Part shown: positions 16,176-24,079 of the stretch, one piece after another
Layout of the letters: every line of letters starts with the position of its first letter
Position numbering within the stretch: the first letter of the stretch is position 1
NCBI RefSeq assembly: GCF_018860365.1
Contig: NZ_JAHKPO010000029.1
Location: 106,196-170,195, forward strand
Source: Arenibacter algicola
GTDB taxonomy: Bacteria; Bacteroidota; Bacteroidia; Flavobacteriales; Flavobacteriaceae
Length of the DNA stretch: 64,000 bases
Direction of reading: 5' to 3'
Program-made: the position numbers and the translations under genes
Notes under the pieces: generated by a model
Databases searched by the model: none
What the model saw: the letters and a program-made list of their open reading frames with translations, nothing else
Told to the model about the DNA's origin: nothing

Positions 16176-17015
16176 ATGATTTTTTTTGAATCTACAATTT
16201 TTTGGAGGAAAAAAGTAGGTGTCACCAAACCAAAGTCAGCTAAAACCTTTGGAAAAAAAGAATTCGCCTATTTTCTTTTTTTAATCATTATGAGCCTGTT
16301 CTATATAATTTGGTACGGCTTTGGTATTTCAACTCAACGACTTGAGGATACCACGGTCACAATGGACCTTTATGAAGAACGACTTAAAATTAATCTAGGA
16401 TCTACGTTAACGGATTCGCACCTTGTAGAAAGGGAACGTAATCAGTTGCTAATGGCAATTGAAGAACGAATAGTTACATTTTTATACCAAATTCCTGATT
16501 TTTCCTATATCGGTTCTTTAGAGACATACCTAAAATACCGACCTCAGTTGCTAGAGCAATTTCCATCTGCAGTTCCGTTGGAGAAAGGCAACTATTCTGT
16601 TACGAGCAACTATGGCATTCGCATCCATCCAATTTCTGAAAAAAAGAAAAAACACTATGGAATCGATTTGGCCACCGCGAGTGGAAAATATGTTTATGCA
16701 TCGGCATCAGGTACCATTAAGGATATCTTATATTCCAAAAAAGGCTATGGTACACATATTATCATTAAACATCGCTTCGGTTTTGAAACATTATATGGAC
16801 ATCTAAACAAGGTGCTTGTCCGAAAAGGGCAAAAAGTAAAACAACATGAAATCATTGGTACGGTGGGTAGTACTGGAAGTTCCACTGGAAACCATCTACA
16901 CTATGAGATACTCAAGAACATGCTACAAATAGACCCAAAACTTTCATTCAACCTTAAGAAAAATATTTATACCCATTTAATTGAATCGAATACGACCGAT
17001 AATGGGGTAGAGTGA
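16176..17015 (+). CDS. Membrane-anchored M23 (LytM-like) peptidase
   Basis: A 279-residue zinc peptidase that would cut peptidoglycan cross-bridges in the periplasm. One membrane helix lies near residues 30-50, followed by a ~75-residue stalk and the M23 domain. That domain carries H160xxxD164 (HYGID) and H240-L-H242 (HLH), the zinc and catalytic ligands, all present. The start is the ATG at 16176; a TTG 39 bases upstream lies inside the promoter region. It is transcribed away from the toprim operon. Mobile elements often carry such hydrolases to open the wall for a conjugation channel, which would fit here, but a housekeeping role cannot be excluded. Confidence 0.85.
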   Translation: MIFFESTIFWRKKVGVTKPKSAKTFGKKEFAYFLFLIIMSLFYIIWYGFGISTQRLEDTTVTMDLYEERLKINLGSTLTDSHLVERERNQLLMAIEERIVTFLYQIPDFSYIGSLETYLKYRPQLLEQFPSAVPLEKGNYSVTSNYGIRIHPISEKKKKHYGIDLATASGKYVYASASGTIKDILYSKKGYGTHIIIKHRFGFETLYGHLNKVLVRKGQKVKQHEIIGTVGSTGSSTGNHLHYEILKNMLQIDPKLSFNLKKNIYTHLIESNTTDNGVE

Positions 17016-17500
17016 GAAAATTGGGTTAAGTACACTATTCTAAATCTAAGTATTACTACACTAAAAATAATAGCTAATACCTTCACATATCACCAGACGC
17101 TAGAAAAGGGTGTTTTTTTTGTTTATTGGAAAAAAAGACACAATAGCGCTCCAAGCAATTTCATGTAAATATGAAAGGTATGGGCGCATGCCAAAGATGA
17201 TTTTAAATATCCTGATTATACCATTTTTCTAATTTGAAAAGTAGATTAATAACCATCAAAAGTAAATTCAACCTTGACCAAAACCACTTATATTCTTCGA
17301 TTAGGATAAAAAAATCTGGATAAAATAAAAATGTAAAAACGACATCATTTTGATTAAAGTAAGTTCAATTAGCAGGTTATTACGCATTTTCCCACCGATA
17401 GAACTAAGACTAAAATCAATTCATTACAAAAATGAGAGCCAAATAATTAGTGATAGGTCTTTTTGAAGCGAAAGCAATGTTATGTAAGTAAATTTTAGAA

Positions 17501-17520
17501 TGTTGTACATATGTTGTACA
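17501..17520. repeat. TGTTGTACA direct repeat, 11-base period
   Basis: TGTTGTACA occurs at 17501-17509 and again at 17512-17520, separated by TA, one helical turn apart and 46 bases from the tRNA 3' end. Helically phased repeats at such a position would fit recombinase or regulator binding; this is inference. Confidence 0.6.
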
Positions 17521-17532
17521 GAGAAATAAAAA

Positions 17533-17558
17533 AAGGCTCTCGATTTCTCAAAAGCCTT
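17533..17558 (-). terminator. Terminator of tRNA-Met
   Basis: On the minus strand, AAGGCT (17558-17553) pairs with AGCCTT (17538-17533) across a 14-base loop and is followed by a T-run (A-run 17524-17534 on the plus strand), eight bases beyond the tRNA 3' end. Confidence 0.65.
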
Positions 17559-17566
17559 GTTATTAC

Positions 17567-17643
17567 TGGTAGCGAGAGGGGGGCACGATCCCCCGACCTC
17601 CGGGTTATGAATCCGACGCTCTAACCAACTGAGCTACCTCGCC
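17567..17643 (-). tRNA. tRNA-Met (anticodon CAT)
   Basis: A 77-base cloverleaf with encoded CCA: GGCGAGG acceptor strand, D-arm GCTC...GAGC, anticodon loop TTCATAA, T-stem GGGGG/CCCCC. It resembles elongator tRNA-Met, though tRNA-Ile2 (also CAT) cannot be excluded. The T-loop reads ATCGTGC instead of the usual TTCGANT, so positions 54 and 58 are both changed. Its 3' end faces the island. Confidence 0.93.
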
Positions 17644-17662
17644 ATGCCGTTTTTAACGGGTG

Positions 17663-17694
17663 CAAATATAAAGTTAATTTTCTGTCCTATCCAA
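17663..17694 (-). promoter_or_regulatory. Promoter of tRNA-Met
   Basis: Read on the minus strand: TTG (17694-17692), 21 bases, TATATTTG (17670-17663), which fits the Bacteroidota TTG/TAnnTTTG pattern, about 20 bases before the tRNA 5' end. Confidence 0.6.
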
Positions 17695-17778
17695 ATTAGA
17701 TTGCTAAAAATATTATCTCAGTTTTATTTTTTAATCATTTATAAATATATATATTGTCCGCCATAAACACTATTCAGA

Positions 17779-18162
17779 ATGAGCGATAAAATTAAATTTG
17801 AAGTTGAATTCGTAATTCAATCCTCACCACAACTACTATATCAATATATATCTACCCCCTCAGGACTATCCGAATGGTTCGCAGATAACGTAAATTCCAG
17901 AGGTGAAATGTTCAATTTTATTTGGGATGGCTCCGAAGAGCAGGCAAAATTATTAAAGCGCAAGAGCGATGAATTTGTAAAATTTACCTGGGTAGCGGAA
18001 GAAGATGATAGCTTTTTTGAAATGCGCATTATCGTAGACGAAATAACCAAAGATGTGTCTCTTTTTATTACCGATTTTGCAGAGGAGGATGAAGTGGACG
18101 AATCTAAAATGCTATGGGAGAACCAAGTATCCAGTTTAAAACAGGTATTGGGTTCGGCCTAA
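17779..18162 (+). CDS. START-like (AHSA1-type) domain protein
   Basis: A 127-residue single-domain protein of the SRPBCC/START-like fold, common in Flavobacteriia. It begins with the ligand-fold strand KFEVEFVIQSSPQLLYQYIS (4-23) and then GLSEWFADNV (28-37), the helix-turn region typical of Aha1-like proteins; the C-terminal helix MLWENQVSSLKQVL closes the cavity. No catalytic residues are expected. It probably binds a hydrophobic ligand; the ligand is unknown. The aminotransferase gene follows after 54 bases, with a hairpin between them. Confidence 0.85.
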   Translation: MSDKIKFEVEFVIQSSPQLLYQYISTPSGLSEWFADNVNSRGEMFNFIWDGSEEQAKLLKRKSDEFVKFTWVAEEDDSFFEMRIIVDEITKDVSLFITDFAEEDEVDESKMLWENQVSSLKQVLGSA

Positions 18163-18190
18163 TACATTAATGGAATATAACGTATCTTTG

Positions 18191-18216
18191 GCCTTGATTT
18201 TTTCAAGGCTTTTTTT
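18191..18216 (+). terminator. Terminator/attenuator abutting the aminotransferase start
   Basis: GCCTTGA (18191-18197), a 5-base loop, TCAAGGC (18203-18209) and an unbroken T-run to 18216; the ATG of the aminotransferase is the very next base (18217). It would end the START-like transcript, and any read-through RNA would have this structure directly on its ribosome-binding region. Confidence 0.75.
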
Positions 18217-19062
18217 ATGGTTAATTTTAACGGAAACCTACTTTCTAAAAACTCATCTTACTTTAATCACGATAATAGGGGACTCCGCTATGGCGATGCC
18301 CTGTTCGAGTCCATTAGGGTAGTAAACGGAAAAATATTCTTTTGGGAGGACCACTATCTTCGGCTTATGGCTTCCATGCGGATTCTGAGAATGGAAATCC
18401 CCATGAATTTTACCATGGAATTTCTGGAAGAACAAATATTGGCCTGTGTGGATGCCAACGGCCTGTTGGAGAAACCGGCTAGGATACGATTTACCGTTTT
18501 TAGAAATAACGGCGGACTATATCTGCCGCAAACCAATGACGTCTCTTATATTATTGAGGCCAATGTTTTGGATTCCCCATTCTTTACCTTAAATAATGAT
18601 GCCTACGAAGTAGAGCTTTTTAAGGATTTTTATGTGAACCCGGATATGCTTTCTACCTTAAAGAGCAATAATAAGGTAATTAATGTGGTGGGCAGTATTT
18701 TTGCTTCCGAAAACGGATATCAGAACTGTCTTTTGCTGAACCAGGAAAAAAAGGTGGTGGAAGCCCTTAATGGCAATCTCTTTTTGGTAAAAGATCAACA
18801 TATTAAAACCCCACCCTTAAAGGACGGATGCTTGAACGGAATTGTGCGCAAGAAACTGATCGCTATTTTAGGTTCCCTGGATAAATACCAATTTGAAGAA
18901 GCTTTTATTTCTCCCTTCGAGCTGCAGAAAGCGGATGAACTTTTCATAACCAACGCAATCACCGGTATTCAACCCATTACAAAATATAGAAAGAAAGAGT
19001 ACGAAACTAAGGTAGCTGCCGATTTATTGGGCAAACTTAATGCGGCTGCGAGGCTAAACTAA
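18217..19062 (+). CDS. Class IV aminotransferase (BCAT/ADC-lyase family)
   Basis: A 281-residue PLP enzyme of fold type IV. Seen: the N-terminal RGLRYGDALFE signature (21-31), the probable PLP lysine in STLKSNNK (K149), and the EALNGNLFLV strand (near 184-193) followed by PPLKDGCLNGIVR, all hallmark segments. The family covers branched-chain amino acid transaminases, D-amino acid transaminases and 4-amino-4-deoxychorismate lyase. The short length and residue pattern suit the last two as well as a small transaminase, so the substrate is left open. The ATG at 18217 is supported by the conserved N-terminus, although it directly follows a terminator-like hairpin. Confidence 0.9.
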   Translation: MVNFNGNLLSKNSSYFNHDNRGLRYGDALFESIRVVNGKIFFWEDHYLRLMASMRILRMEIPMNFTMEFLEEQILACVDANGLLEKPARIRFTVFRNNGGLYLPQTNDVSYIIEANVLDSPFFTLNNDAYEVELFKDFYVNPDMLSTLKSNNKVINVVGSIFASENGYQNCLLLNQEKKVVEALNGNLFLVKDQHIKTPPLKDGCLNGIVRKKLIAILGSLDKYQFEEAFISPFELQKADELFITNAITGIQPITKYRKKEYETKVAADLLGKLNAAARLN

Positions 19063-19072
19063 GTATTCTTGG

Positions 19073-19633
19073 TTAATTTAGGTTAGGGTTTTCAGGGGCA
19101 TTGGACCATATCAGGTAATTTCCGCCCAATTCCATCATTTTTTCCTTCCAAAAAGCGTTGGAAGATTTTTGTATGATGGAACTTTCGTAGACATTTTTTA
19201 CCACGACCCATGATTTTGAGTGCAATTCCTGGTCCAACTGTAAAGAGGACCAACCGGAATATCCCAAAAAGAAACGGATATCGTTTTCAGAAATGACCTT
19301 ATTATTGATCAGGTCCACAATAGAACCAAAATCTCCGCCCCAATAAATTCCGTCCGAAATTTCAATGCTATTTTCTATCAGATCCGGGACCTTGTGGATA
19401 AAATAAAGATTATCCTGTTCTACCGGACCGCCATTGTATACCTGAAAAGGCAAATCTATTTCGGTAACCAGATCATTTATACTATAGTCCAAAGGCTTGT
19501 TCAGAATAAAACCAACAGACCCCTCATTGTTATGCTCCGCCAACAGAACTATAGATCTGTTAAAGGAAACATCACCCGAAAGTGTAGGCTCAGCAATAAG
19601 GAGTTTGCCTTTTTTTGGTTTTTCAGCGACCAT
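19073..19633 (-). CDS. YqgE/AlgH family protein
   Basis: A 186-residue protein of the UPF0301 family. Family features seen: KGKLLIAEPTLSGDVSFNRS near the start, the GSVGFILNKPL strand, YNGGPV and the GYSGWSSLQLDQEL segment. Its molecular role is not settled. I place the start at the ATG at 19633 (MVAEKPKKG), because a longer frame would run into the HU terminator upstream and adds 24 residues absent from the family. It converges with the aminotransferase gene, leaving 10 bases between the stops. Confidence 0.9.
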   Translation of the reverse strand: MVAEKPKKGKLLIAEPTLSGDVSFNRSIVLLAEHNNEGSVGFILNKPLDYSINDLVTEIDLPFQVYNGGPVEQDNLYFIHKVPDLIENSIEISDGIYWGGDFGSIVDLINNKVISENDIRFFLGYSGWSSLQLDQELHSKSWVVVKNVYESSIIQKSSNAFWKEKMMELGGNYLIWSNAPENPNLN

Positions 19634-19698
19634 ATTTTTAGTTCTAGTATCCCTAAAATAAAACAATTCCGTTAATCTGAAAAGTCTTTTGTACAAAA

Positions 19699-19726
19699 AA
19701 AGCACTTCCGGTTAGAGAAGTGCTTT
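19699..19726 (-). terminator. Terminator of the HU gene
   Basis: GAAGTGCTTT/AAAGCACTTC stem: minus strand AAAGCACTTC (19726-19717) pairs with GAAGTGCTTT (19708-19699), followed by a seven-T run on that strand. It lies 22 bases after the HU stop. Confidence 0.85.
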
Positions 19727-19747
19727 CTATGTATAATGATATTATGA

Positions 19748-20020
19748 TTAGTTTACTGCACCGCTCAAATCAGCACCTGCCTTAAACTTCACTACATTTT
19801 TAGCTGCAATTTGGATAGTCTTTCCAGTTGATGGATTTCTACCTTCTCTTGCATTTCTTTTAGATACAGACCAAGATCCGAAACCTACTAGAGATACTCT
19901 ACCACCTTTTTTTAGAGAACCTTCAACGTTTCCTAAGAAAGATTCCAATGCCTTTTTAGCTGCGGCTTTAGTAATGCCAGCATCAGCTGCCATTGCATCG
20001 ATTAATTCTGTTTTGTTCAT
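19748..20020 (-). CDS. hup: HU family DNA-binding protein
   Basis: A 90-residue nucleoid protein that binds and bends DNA as a dimer. The N-terminal helices (MNKTELIDAMAADAGITKAA), the GFGSWSV strand and the DNA-gripping arm with REGRNPSTGK are textbook for the family; the proline in RNPSTG that wedges into DNA is present. It is a single-gene unit with its own promoter (20066-20095) and terminator (19699-19726), as expected for an abundant protein. Confidence 0.95.
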   Translation of the reverse strand: MNKTELIDAMAADAGITKAAAKKALESFLGNVEGSLKKGGRVSLVGFGSWSVSKRNAREGRNPSTGKTIQIAAKNVVKFKAGADLSGAVN

Positions 20021-20065
20021 AATTTCGATAAATTAAGTGTTATTAATTATAATTAAATACTTCAA

Positions 20066-20095
20066 CAAATTTATACGGATTTGCCATTAACGCAA
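20066..20095 (-). promoter_or_regulatory. Promoter of the HU gene
   Basis: On the minus strand: TTG (20095-20093), 19 bases, TAAATTTG (20073-20066). It matches the Bacteroidota promoter pattern exactly, with the RNA start about 40 bases before the HU ATG. Confidence 0.75.
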
Positions 20096-20177
20096 GTAAA
20101 ATGGGGGGAAATCCGCAATTTTGTTGATAACTTGAAACGTTTGTTGATAAAGTAGGGTTTTTTTTACGATTTCCCAC

Positions 20178-20198
20178 ACCCCCAATGAACATGGGGGT
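20178..20198 (-). terminator. Stem-loop directly after fmt
   Basis: ACCCCCA (20178-20184) pairs perfectly with TGGGGGT (20192-20198) across a 7-base loop, touching the fmt stop codon. There is no clear T-run on the minus strand, so it is a weak terminator or a 3'-end-protecting hairpin. Confidence 0.4.
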
Positions 20199-21146
20199 TT
20201 ACCCAACATAGGTGTTTTTAGCCAATTTTAATCCGTTTAACACCTCTTTGGTGGTCATTTTTCTTTTACCGGGCAATTGAATTTCCAATAAATTGATGTA
20301 ACCTCCCTTTACAGCTACTTTCAGTTCATTTTTGGTAAAAGCAATGGTCCCGACCTTTAATTGGTGTTGTTCCAAATCCTTTTTGGCGGAGTATATCTTT
20401 AGGAAAAGTTCATCCTCCCCATTGTACATGGTAGTCCAGGCAGTAGGGTAGGGACTTAATCCCCTAATAAAATTATATATGGTAGCAATATCCTGGTTCC
20501 AATCTATTTCACAGGTCTCTTTGTGCAGCTTATATGCCTCCTTTAAAGGCTTATCTTCCTGTTGCTTGGATGGTGCTATGGCTTTGCTCTCCAATTTATG
20601 AATGGTTTCCAATACGAGGTCCGCTCCCAGATGCATCAGCTTATCGTGCAAGCTGCCTGCGGTATCTTCTTCGGAGATGCTGGTTTTCTTTTGAAGTAAT
20701 ATGGCACCGGTATCAATTTTATCATCTATAAAGAAAGTGGTCACCCCCGTTTCCTTCTCTCCGTTTATTATGGCCCAATTAATAGGGGCCGCTCCGCGAT
20801 ATTGGGGCAGGAGGGAAGCATGAAGGTTAAAAGTGCCCAGCTTTGGCATATTCCATACTGCTTTGGGCAACATTCTAAAAGCCACCACAATCTGAAGTTC
20901 TGGTGACAATCCTTGCAATTCCGTAATAAAATTGGGATCCTTTAGGTTGGTAGGCTGCATTATTTTTAGACCATGTTCCATGGCATATGCCTTTACGGCA
21001 GATTCATGCAATTTTCTTCCTCTGCCTGCAGGCTTGTCCGGCGCAGTAATTACCCCCACAATATTACAATCGTTTTTTACTAGCTTGTCCAAAATGGCCA
21101 CGGCAAAATCCGGGGTGCCCATAAACACTATTCGTGGTTTGCTCAT
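20199..21146 (-). CDS. fmt: Methionyl-tRNA formyltransferase
   Basis: A 315-residue enzyme that formylates the initiator Met-tRNA using 10-formyl-tetrahydrofolate. Catalytic residues are visible: N107 and H109 in FNLHASLLP and D145 in DKIDTG, with the family motif SLLPQYRGAAPINW (111-124). The C-terminal tRNA-binding domain (about 210-310) is present and the length is normal. The ATG overlaps the recQ stop (ATGA), so fmt is translated from the same mRNA as recQ and the ATPase gene. Confidence 0.96.
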   Translation of the reverse strand: MSKPRIVFMGTPDFAVAILDKLVKNDCNIVGVITAPDKPAGRGRKLHESAVKAYAMEHGLKIMQPTNLKDPNFITELQGLSPELQIVVAFRMLPKAVWNMPKLGTFNLHASLLPQYRGAAPINWAIINGEKETGVTTFFIDDKIDTGAILLQKKTSISEEDTAGSLHDKLMHLGADLVLETIHKLESKAIAPSKQQEDKPLKEAYKLHKETCEIDWNQDIATIYNFIRGLSPYPTAWTTMYNGEDELFLKIYSAKKDLEQHQLKVGTIAFTKNELKVAVKGGYINLLEIQLPGKRKMTTKEVLNGLKLAKNTYVG

Positions 21147-23047
21147 CTTTTGATTATTTCGTACTGGTTAATAGAATTCACGCTTATTCTCTGCTCTTCC
21201 AATAATCTTTGTAAAGCCAAAATAACGGAACTTTCCTTATAGGTCAATAATTTTATCAGCCCTCTGGAACTTTCTTTTTTGACCATTAAAATTTGTAAAA
21301 TATCCTGTTCTATGATTTTAATAATGTCATTGTTTACAGGATTTTTTTGAAGGCATACATCACATTTGCCACAGTTGTCCTTGGTAGTTTCGCCAAAGTA
21401 GTTTAGAATATGCCGACTTCTGCAAAGCTTGGTATCCTTTATATAGGTCAACATACTTTCTACATTGTCCTTTTTAACCTGCTGTATCTGTTTTATTTTT
21501 TTGGCGAAGATATTGATCGTGCGCTCATCCTCCCTGGGAACCAAAAATGTAATTTCCAGATCGCTATGTTGGGCATGATATTCAATAATTTCATCCTTTT
21601 CCATTTGTTCCAATACACTTATTACCTCCTTTTCGCTTGTATTGGCCTTTCGCGAAATCAATAGGGGATTTATCTTGGTCTCAAAATCGAATATTCCCCC
21701 GTAGGTTCTCAGAATGGTTTGAACGATAGCCGCCGATGGCCGATTTTTTTCCAGGTAATCAAATATTTGATGCTTGGAAGCTATCATACGTATAGTCGTT
21801 CTTTGCGAAAAAGCTTCGGTTAGGGATATCACGGAGTTTTGGTCCAACAGCCTTAAACCATTATACGTTAATGTAGTATTTAGCCTATAGATTTCGCAAA
21901 AGGAATTAAAGGGCAATTGAAAAGTTTCGCCACTACCTTCCCCAAAGGGGATCTGAAAATAGTTGGCCAATTTTCGATATAATATTTTAAGGAAGTCAAC
22001 ATCTGGTAGGACCCCTAAAAATTGTTTGCGCACCTGGGCCTCATCCATAGGGTTGGTGATTAAAACGGCATTTGCCGGCTTTCCGTCCCTTCCGGCCCTT
22101 CCTGCTTCCTGAAAGTAGTTTTCCATACTGTCCGGAATTTGGTAATGTACAACAAGGCCAACATCGGGCTTGTCTATCCCCATTCCAAAAGCGTTGGTGG
22201 CCACCATGATCTTCACTTTGTTTTCCAACCACTGGTTTAACCTGGTATCCTTGTCCTTTTTGGAAATACCACCATGAAAAAAGGTAGCCGTGTGTCCTTG
22301 CTGGGATAGGTAATAGGCCAATTCCATGGTCATTTTTCTACTGCGCACATATATTATGGTACTCGTATTGGTCTGGGCACATAATTCCTTAAGACGGTAT
22401 TTTTTGTCCTCTTCCCAACAAACGCTAAAGGTAATATTGTTCCTGGAAAAGGAATCCTTCACTATCAACGGTTCTTCCAAATGTAAATTTTGGCAAATAT
22501 CATTTACCACCATGTCCGTTGCCGTGGCGGTCAACGCTATCATAGGAACATTTGGCGCCAATTCCTTTAAAATATGGCATTCCAAGTAGGCAGGTCTAAA
22601 ATCGTTGCCCCATTGACTAATGCAATGCGCTTCATCAATGGCAATAAGGTTAACATTCATTTGCCTGATACGCTCCTGCACCAATTCCTGCTGTAGTCTT
22701 TCAGGAGACAGGTACAGGAATTTATAGTTGCCATATAGGCAATTGTCCAACAGGTTGTTCACTTCATCAAAAGAAATGCCCCCGGTAAGGGCAATGGCTT
22801 TTATACCCAATTTTTTTAGGGTATCAACCTGGTTGCGGATCAAGGCTATTAGTGGCGATACCACAATACAAATACCTTCACGAGCCAATGCCGGTACCTG
22901 ATAGCACAAAGATTTGCCACCTCCTGTAGGGAGAAGCGCCAAAACATCCTGTCCATCCAATACGGCGCCTATGATGTCTTCCTGGGAATTCTTAAAATCC
23001 GAAAACCCCCAAAACTTCTCCAATATATCCTTAGGGTGCTGATGCAC
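21143..23047 (-). CDS. recQ: ATP-dependent DNA helicase RecQ
   Basis: A 634-residue 3'-5' helicase for recombination and fork repair. Walker A TGGGKS (41-46), DEAH box (138-141), the aromatic-rich loop HCISQWG after it, and the helicase motif QEAGRAGRDG are all present. A zinc-binding RQC region near the C-terminus (CRSRH... NCGKCDVC) is followed by a winged-helix segment. No HRDC domain follows, so this is the shorter Bacteroidota type. The start is GTG (minus-strand TAGTG shared with the upstream stop), suggesting re-initiation after the ATPase gene. Confidence 0.96.
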   Translation of the reverse strand: MHQHPKDILEKFWGFSDFKNSQEDIIGAVLDGQDVLALLPTGGGKSLCYQVPALAREGICIVVSPLIALIRNQVDTLKKLGIKAIALTGGISFDEVNNLLDNCLYGNYKFLYLSPERLQQELVQERIRQMNVNLIAIDEAHCISQWGNDFRPAYLECHILKELAPNVPMIALTATATDMVVNDICQNLHLEEPLIVKDSFSRNNITFSVCWEEDKKYRLKELCAQTNTSTIIYVRSRKMTMELAYYLSQQGHTATFFHGGISKKDKDTRLNQWLENKVKIMVATNAFGMGIDKPDVGLVVHYQIPDSMENYFQEAGRAGRDGKPANAVLITNPMDEAQVRKQFLGVLPDVDFLKILYRKLANYFQIPFGEGSGETFQLPFNSFCEIYRLNTTLTYNGLRLLDQNSVISLTEAFSQRTTIRMIASKHQIFDYLEKNRPSAAIVQTILRTYGGIFDFETKINPLLISRKANTSEKEVISVLEQMEKDEIIEYHAQHSDLEITFLVPREDERTINIFAKKIKQIQQVKKDNVESMLTYIKDTKLCRSRHILNYFGETTKDNCGKCDVCLQKNPVNNDIIKIIEQDILQILMVKKESSRGLIKLLTYKESSVILALQRLLEEQRISVNSINQYEIIKR

Positions 23048-23589
23048 TATAGACTTTTTAGTTTATTATGAATAAAGGTAACTCTTCCGGCTACGGTTTC
23101 CTTGGGTACATTTATAATATTGTAGCCGTATCTGGTGTAGGCTTTTTCCAAAAAGGTATGGATACGCACTGCCTCTTCAAAATTTTCATAGCGCTCATTG
23201 TCGGACTCGTGTATTTCCTTCCAAGGTGGTAATAAAAAAACGTGGTCGTATTGGTAATTAATGCAGCTCTCAACAAAATGATCTCCATAAGACTGACCAA
23301 AACAATCCATATAGGCCACTACGTCCGGAATACCCCGATCATAAAAAACAATGGGTTTACCTACCTCGTTTGCAGCCTGGAATTGCCGGATCCTGCCTTC
23401 GATAATTCTTTCACTAAATAGCAAAGGGTCCGAAACGAATAACTGTGGTATACCTTGCTGCCTGGCTTCCAGCGTAATCTCGCGGGATATCTCACTAAAA
23501 CAAAAGAAGCCTTCCTTTTCAATTTTTTCTATGACAGATGTCTTTCCTGTACTGGGTCCACCTGTAATGACAATTCTTTCTAAATTCAA
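23047..23589 (-). CDS. NadR/TTD14-like AAA ATPase
   Basis: A 180-residue P-loop protein. The Walker A motif GGPSTGKT (10-17) lies at the very N-terminus; the FYDRGIPDVVAY segment near 83-94 is typical of the AAA_28 group related to the nucleotide-kinase domain of NadR. Substrate unknown; it may be a small-molecule kinase. The start is TTG: the upstream frame reaches a TAA within five codons and no ATG precedes the P-loop. Its TAG stop overlaps the GTG of recQ by one base. Confidence 0.85.
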   Translation of the reverse strand: MNLERIVITGGPSTGKTSVIEKIEKEGFFCFSEISREITLEARQQGIPQLFVSDPLLFSERIIEGRIRQFQAANEVGKPIVFYDRGIPDVVAYMDCFGQSYGDHFVESCINYQYDHVFLLPPWKEIHESDNERYENFEEAVRIHTFLEKAYTRYGYNIINVPKETVAGRVTFIHNKLKSL

Positions 23590-23704
23590 ATAGCGCGTTT
23601 AAAATTCGGTATTTACATGCGTAAAATGGTGTTGCAAAGTAATGAAATAGCCTTAAGATTAAAAAATTGACAACGATACTTTATATATTTGCAAAAACAT
23701 TGGC

Positions 23705-23992
23705 ATGGATCAGGATAAATCAGAGGAATTTTATGGTAGATTAAGGGACCAATTGGCGGAAAGTAGCAAATGGCCTTCCAATTACCTATATAAGTTTATA
23801 GTCCCAACCGACACGGAAAAAATAAAACAGATTCAGGATATTTTTGATAATACGGGGGCAGTAATCGAATCCAAGCAATCCAAAAATGCAAAATATACCA
23901 GTTTGAGCATTACCGTTAACCTTAAAAATCCTGATGAAGTAATAAAAAAATATAAGGAAGTAGGGAAGGTAAAAGGGGTAATATCACTCTAA
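23705..23992 (+). CDS. DUF493 (YbeD-like) protein
   Basis: A 95-residue alpha/beta protein of the DUF493 family, whose E. coli relative YbeD adopts an ACT-like fold. The pattern YKFIVPTDTEKIKQIQDIF, then SITVNLKNPDEVIKKYKEV and a short final strand (VKGVISL) fits. Function unknown. A TATATTTG box (23684-23691) lies 13 bases before the ATG, without a well-spaced TTG. Confidence 0.9.
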   Translation: MDQDKSEEFYGRLRDQLAESSKWPSNYLYKFIVPTDTEKIKQIQDIFDNTGAVIESKQSKNAKYTSLSITVNLKNPDEVIKKYKEVGKVKGVISL

Positions 23993-24079
23993 AATAGTAT
24001 TTCTAGCATAATTTTGTTAATTTGCAGACGTTATAAGAGCACTTCCTTATCATAAATAAATAGCAATAAATATTTCAAT

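Larger units (their letters stand above)
1..17566. mobile_element. Genomic island (defence plus mobilisation) at tRNA-Met
   Basis: From the left edge to the 3' end of a tRNA-Met gene, every recognisable gene is accessory: restriction-modification, SLATT and GapS4-like defence genes on the plus strand, then a coupling ATPase, toprim and DUF3945 mobilisation genes on the minus strand, then an M23 peptidase. Immediately right of the tRNA the genes turn to core functions (START-like protein, aminotransferase, YqgE, HU). Integration at tRNA 3' ends is established for many tyrosine-recombinase elements. No integrase, relaxase or transposase gene is visible in the window, and no second copy of the tRNA 3' end was seen, so the left boundary lies before base 1. 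Whether it is a self-transmissible element, a mobilisable element or a decayed one cannot be decided here. Confidence 0.7.
17016..17566. other. Gene-free right end of the island
   Basis: About 550 A/T-rich bases between the M23 peptidase and tRNA-Met. I see no coding frame with family character, no integrase remnant and no IS. It holds a TGTTGTACA direct repeat (17501-17520) and the tRNA terminator (17533-17558). It may contain the right attachment region of the element. Confidence 0.6.

Noticed and set aside
19634..19705. Longer start for the YqgE protein
   Set aside because: The extension covers part of the HU terminator and is not found in the family; MVAEKPKKG at 19633 fits.
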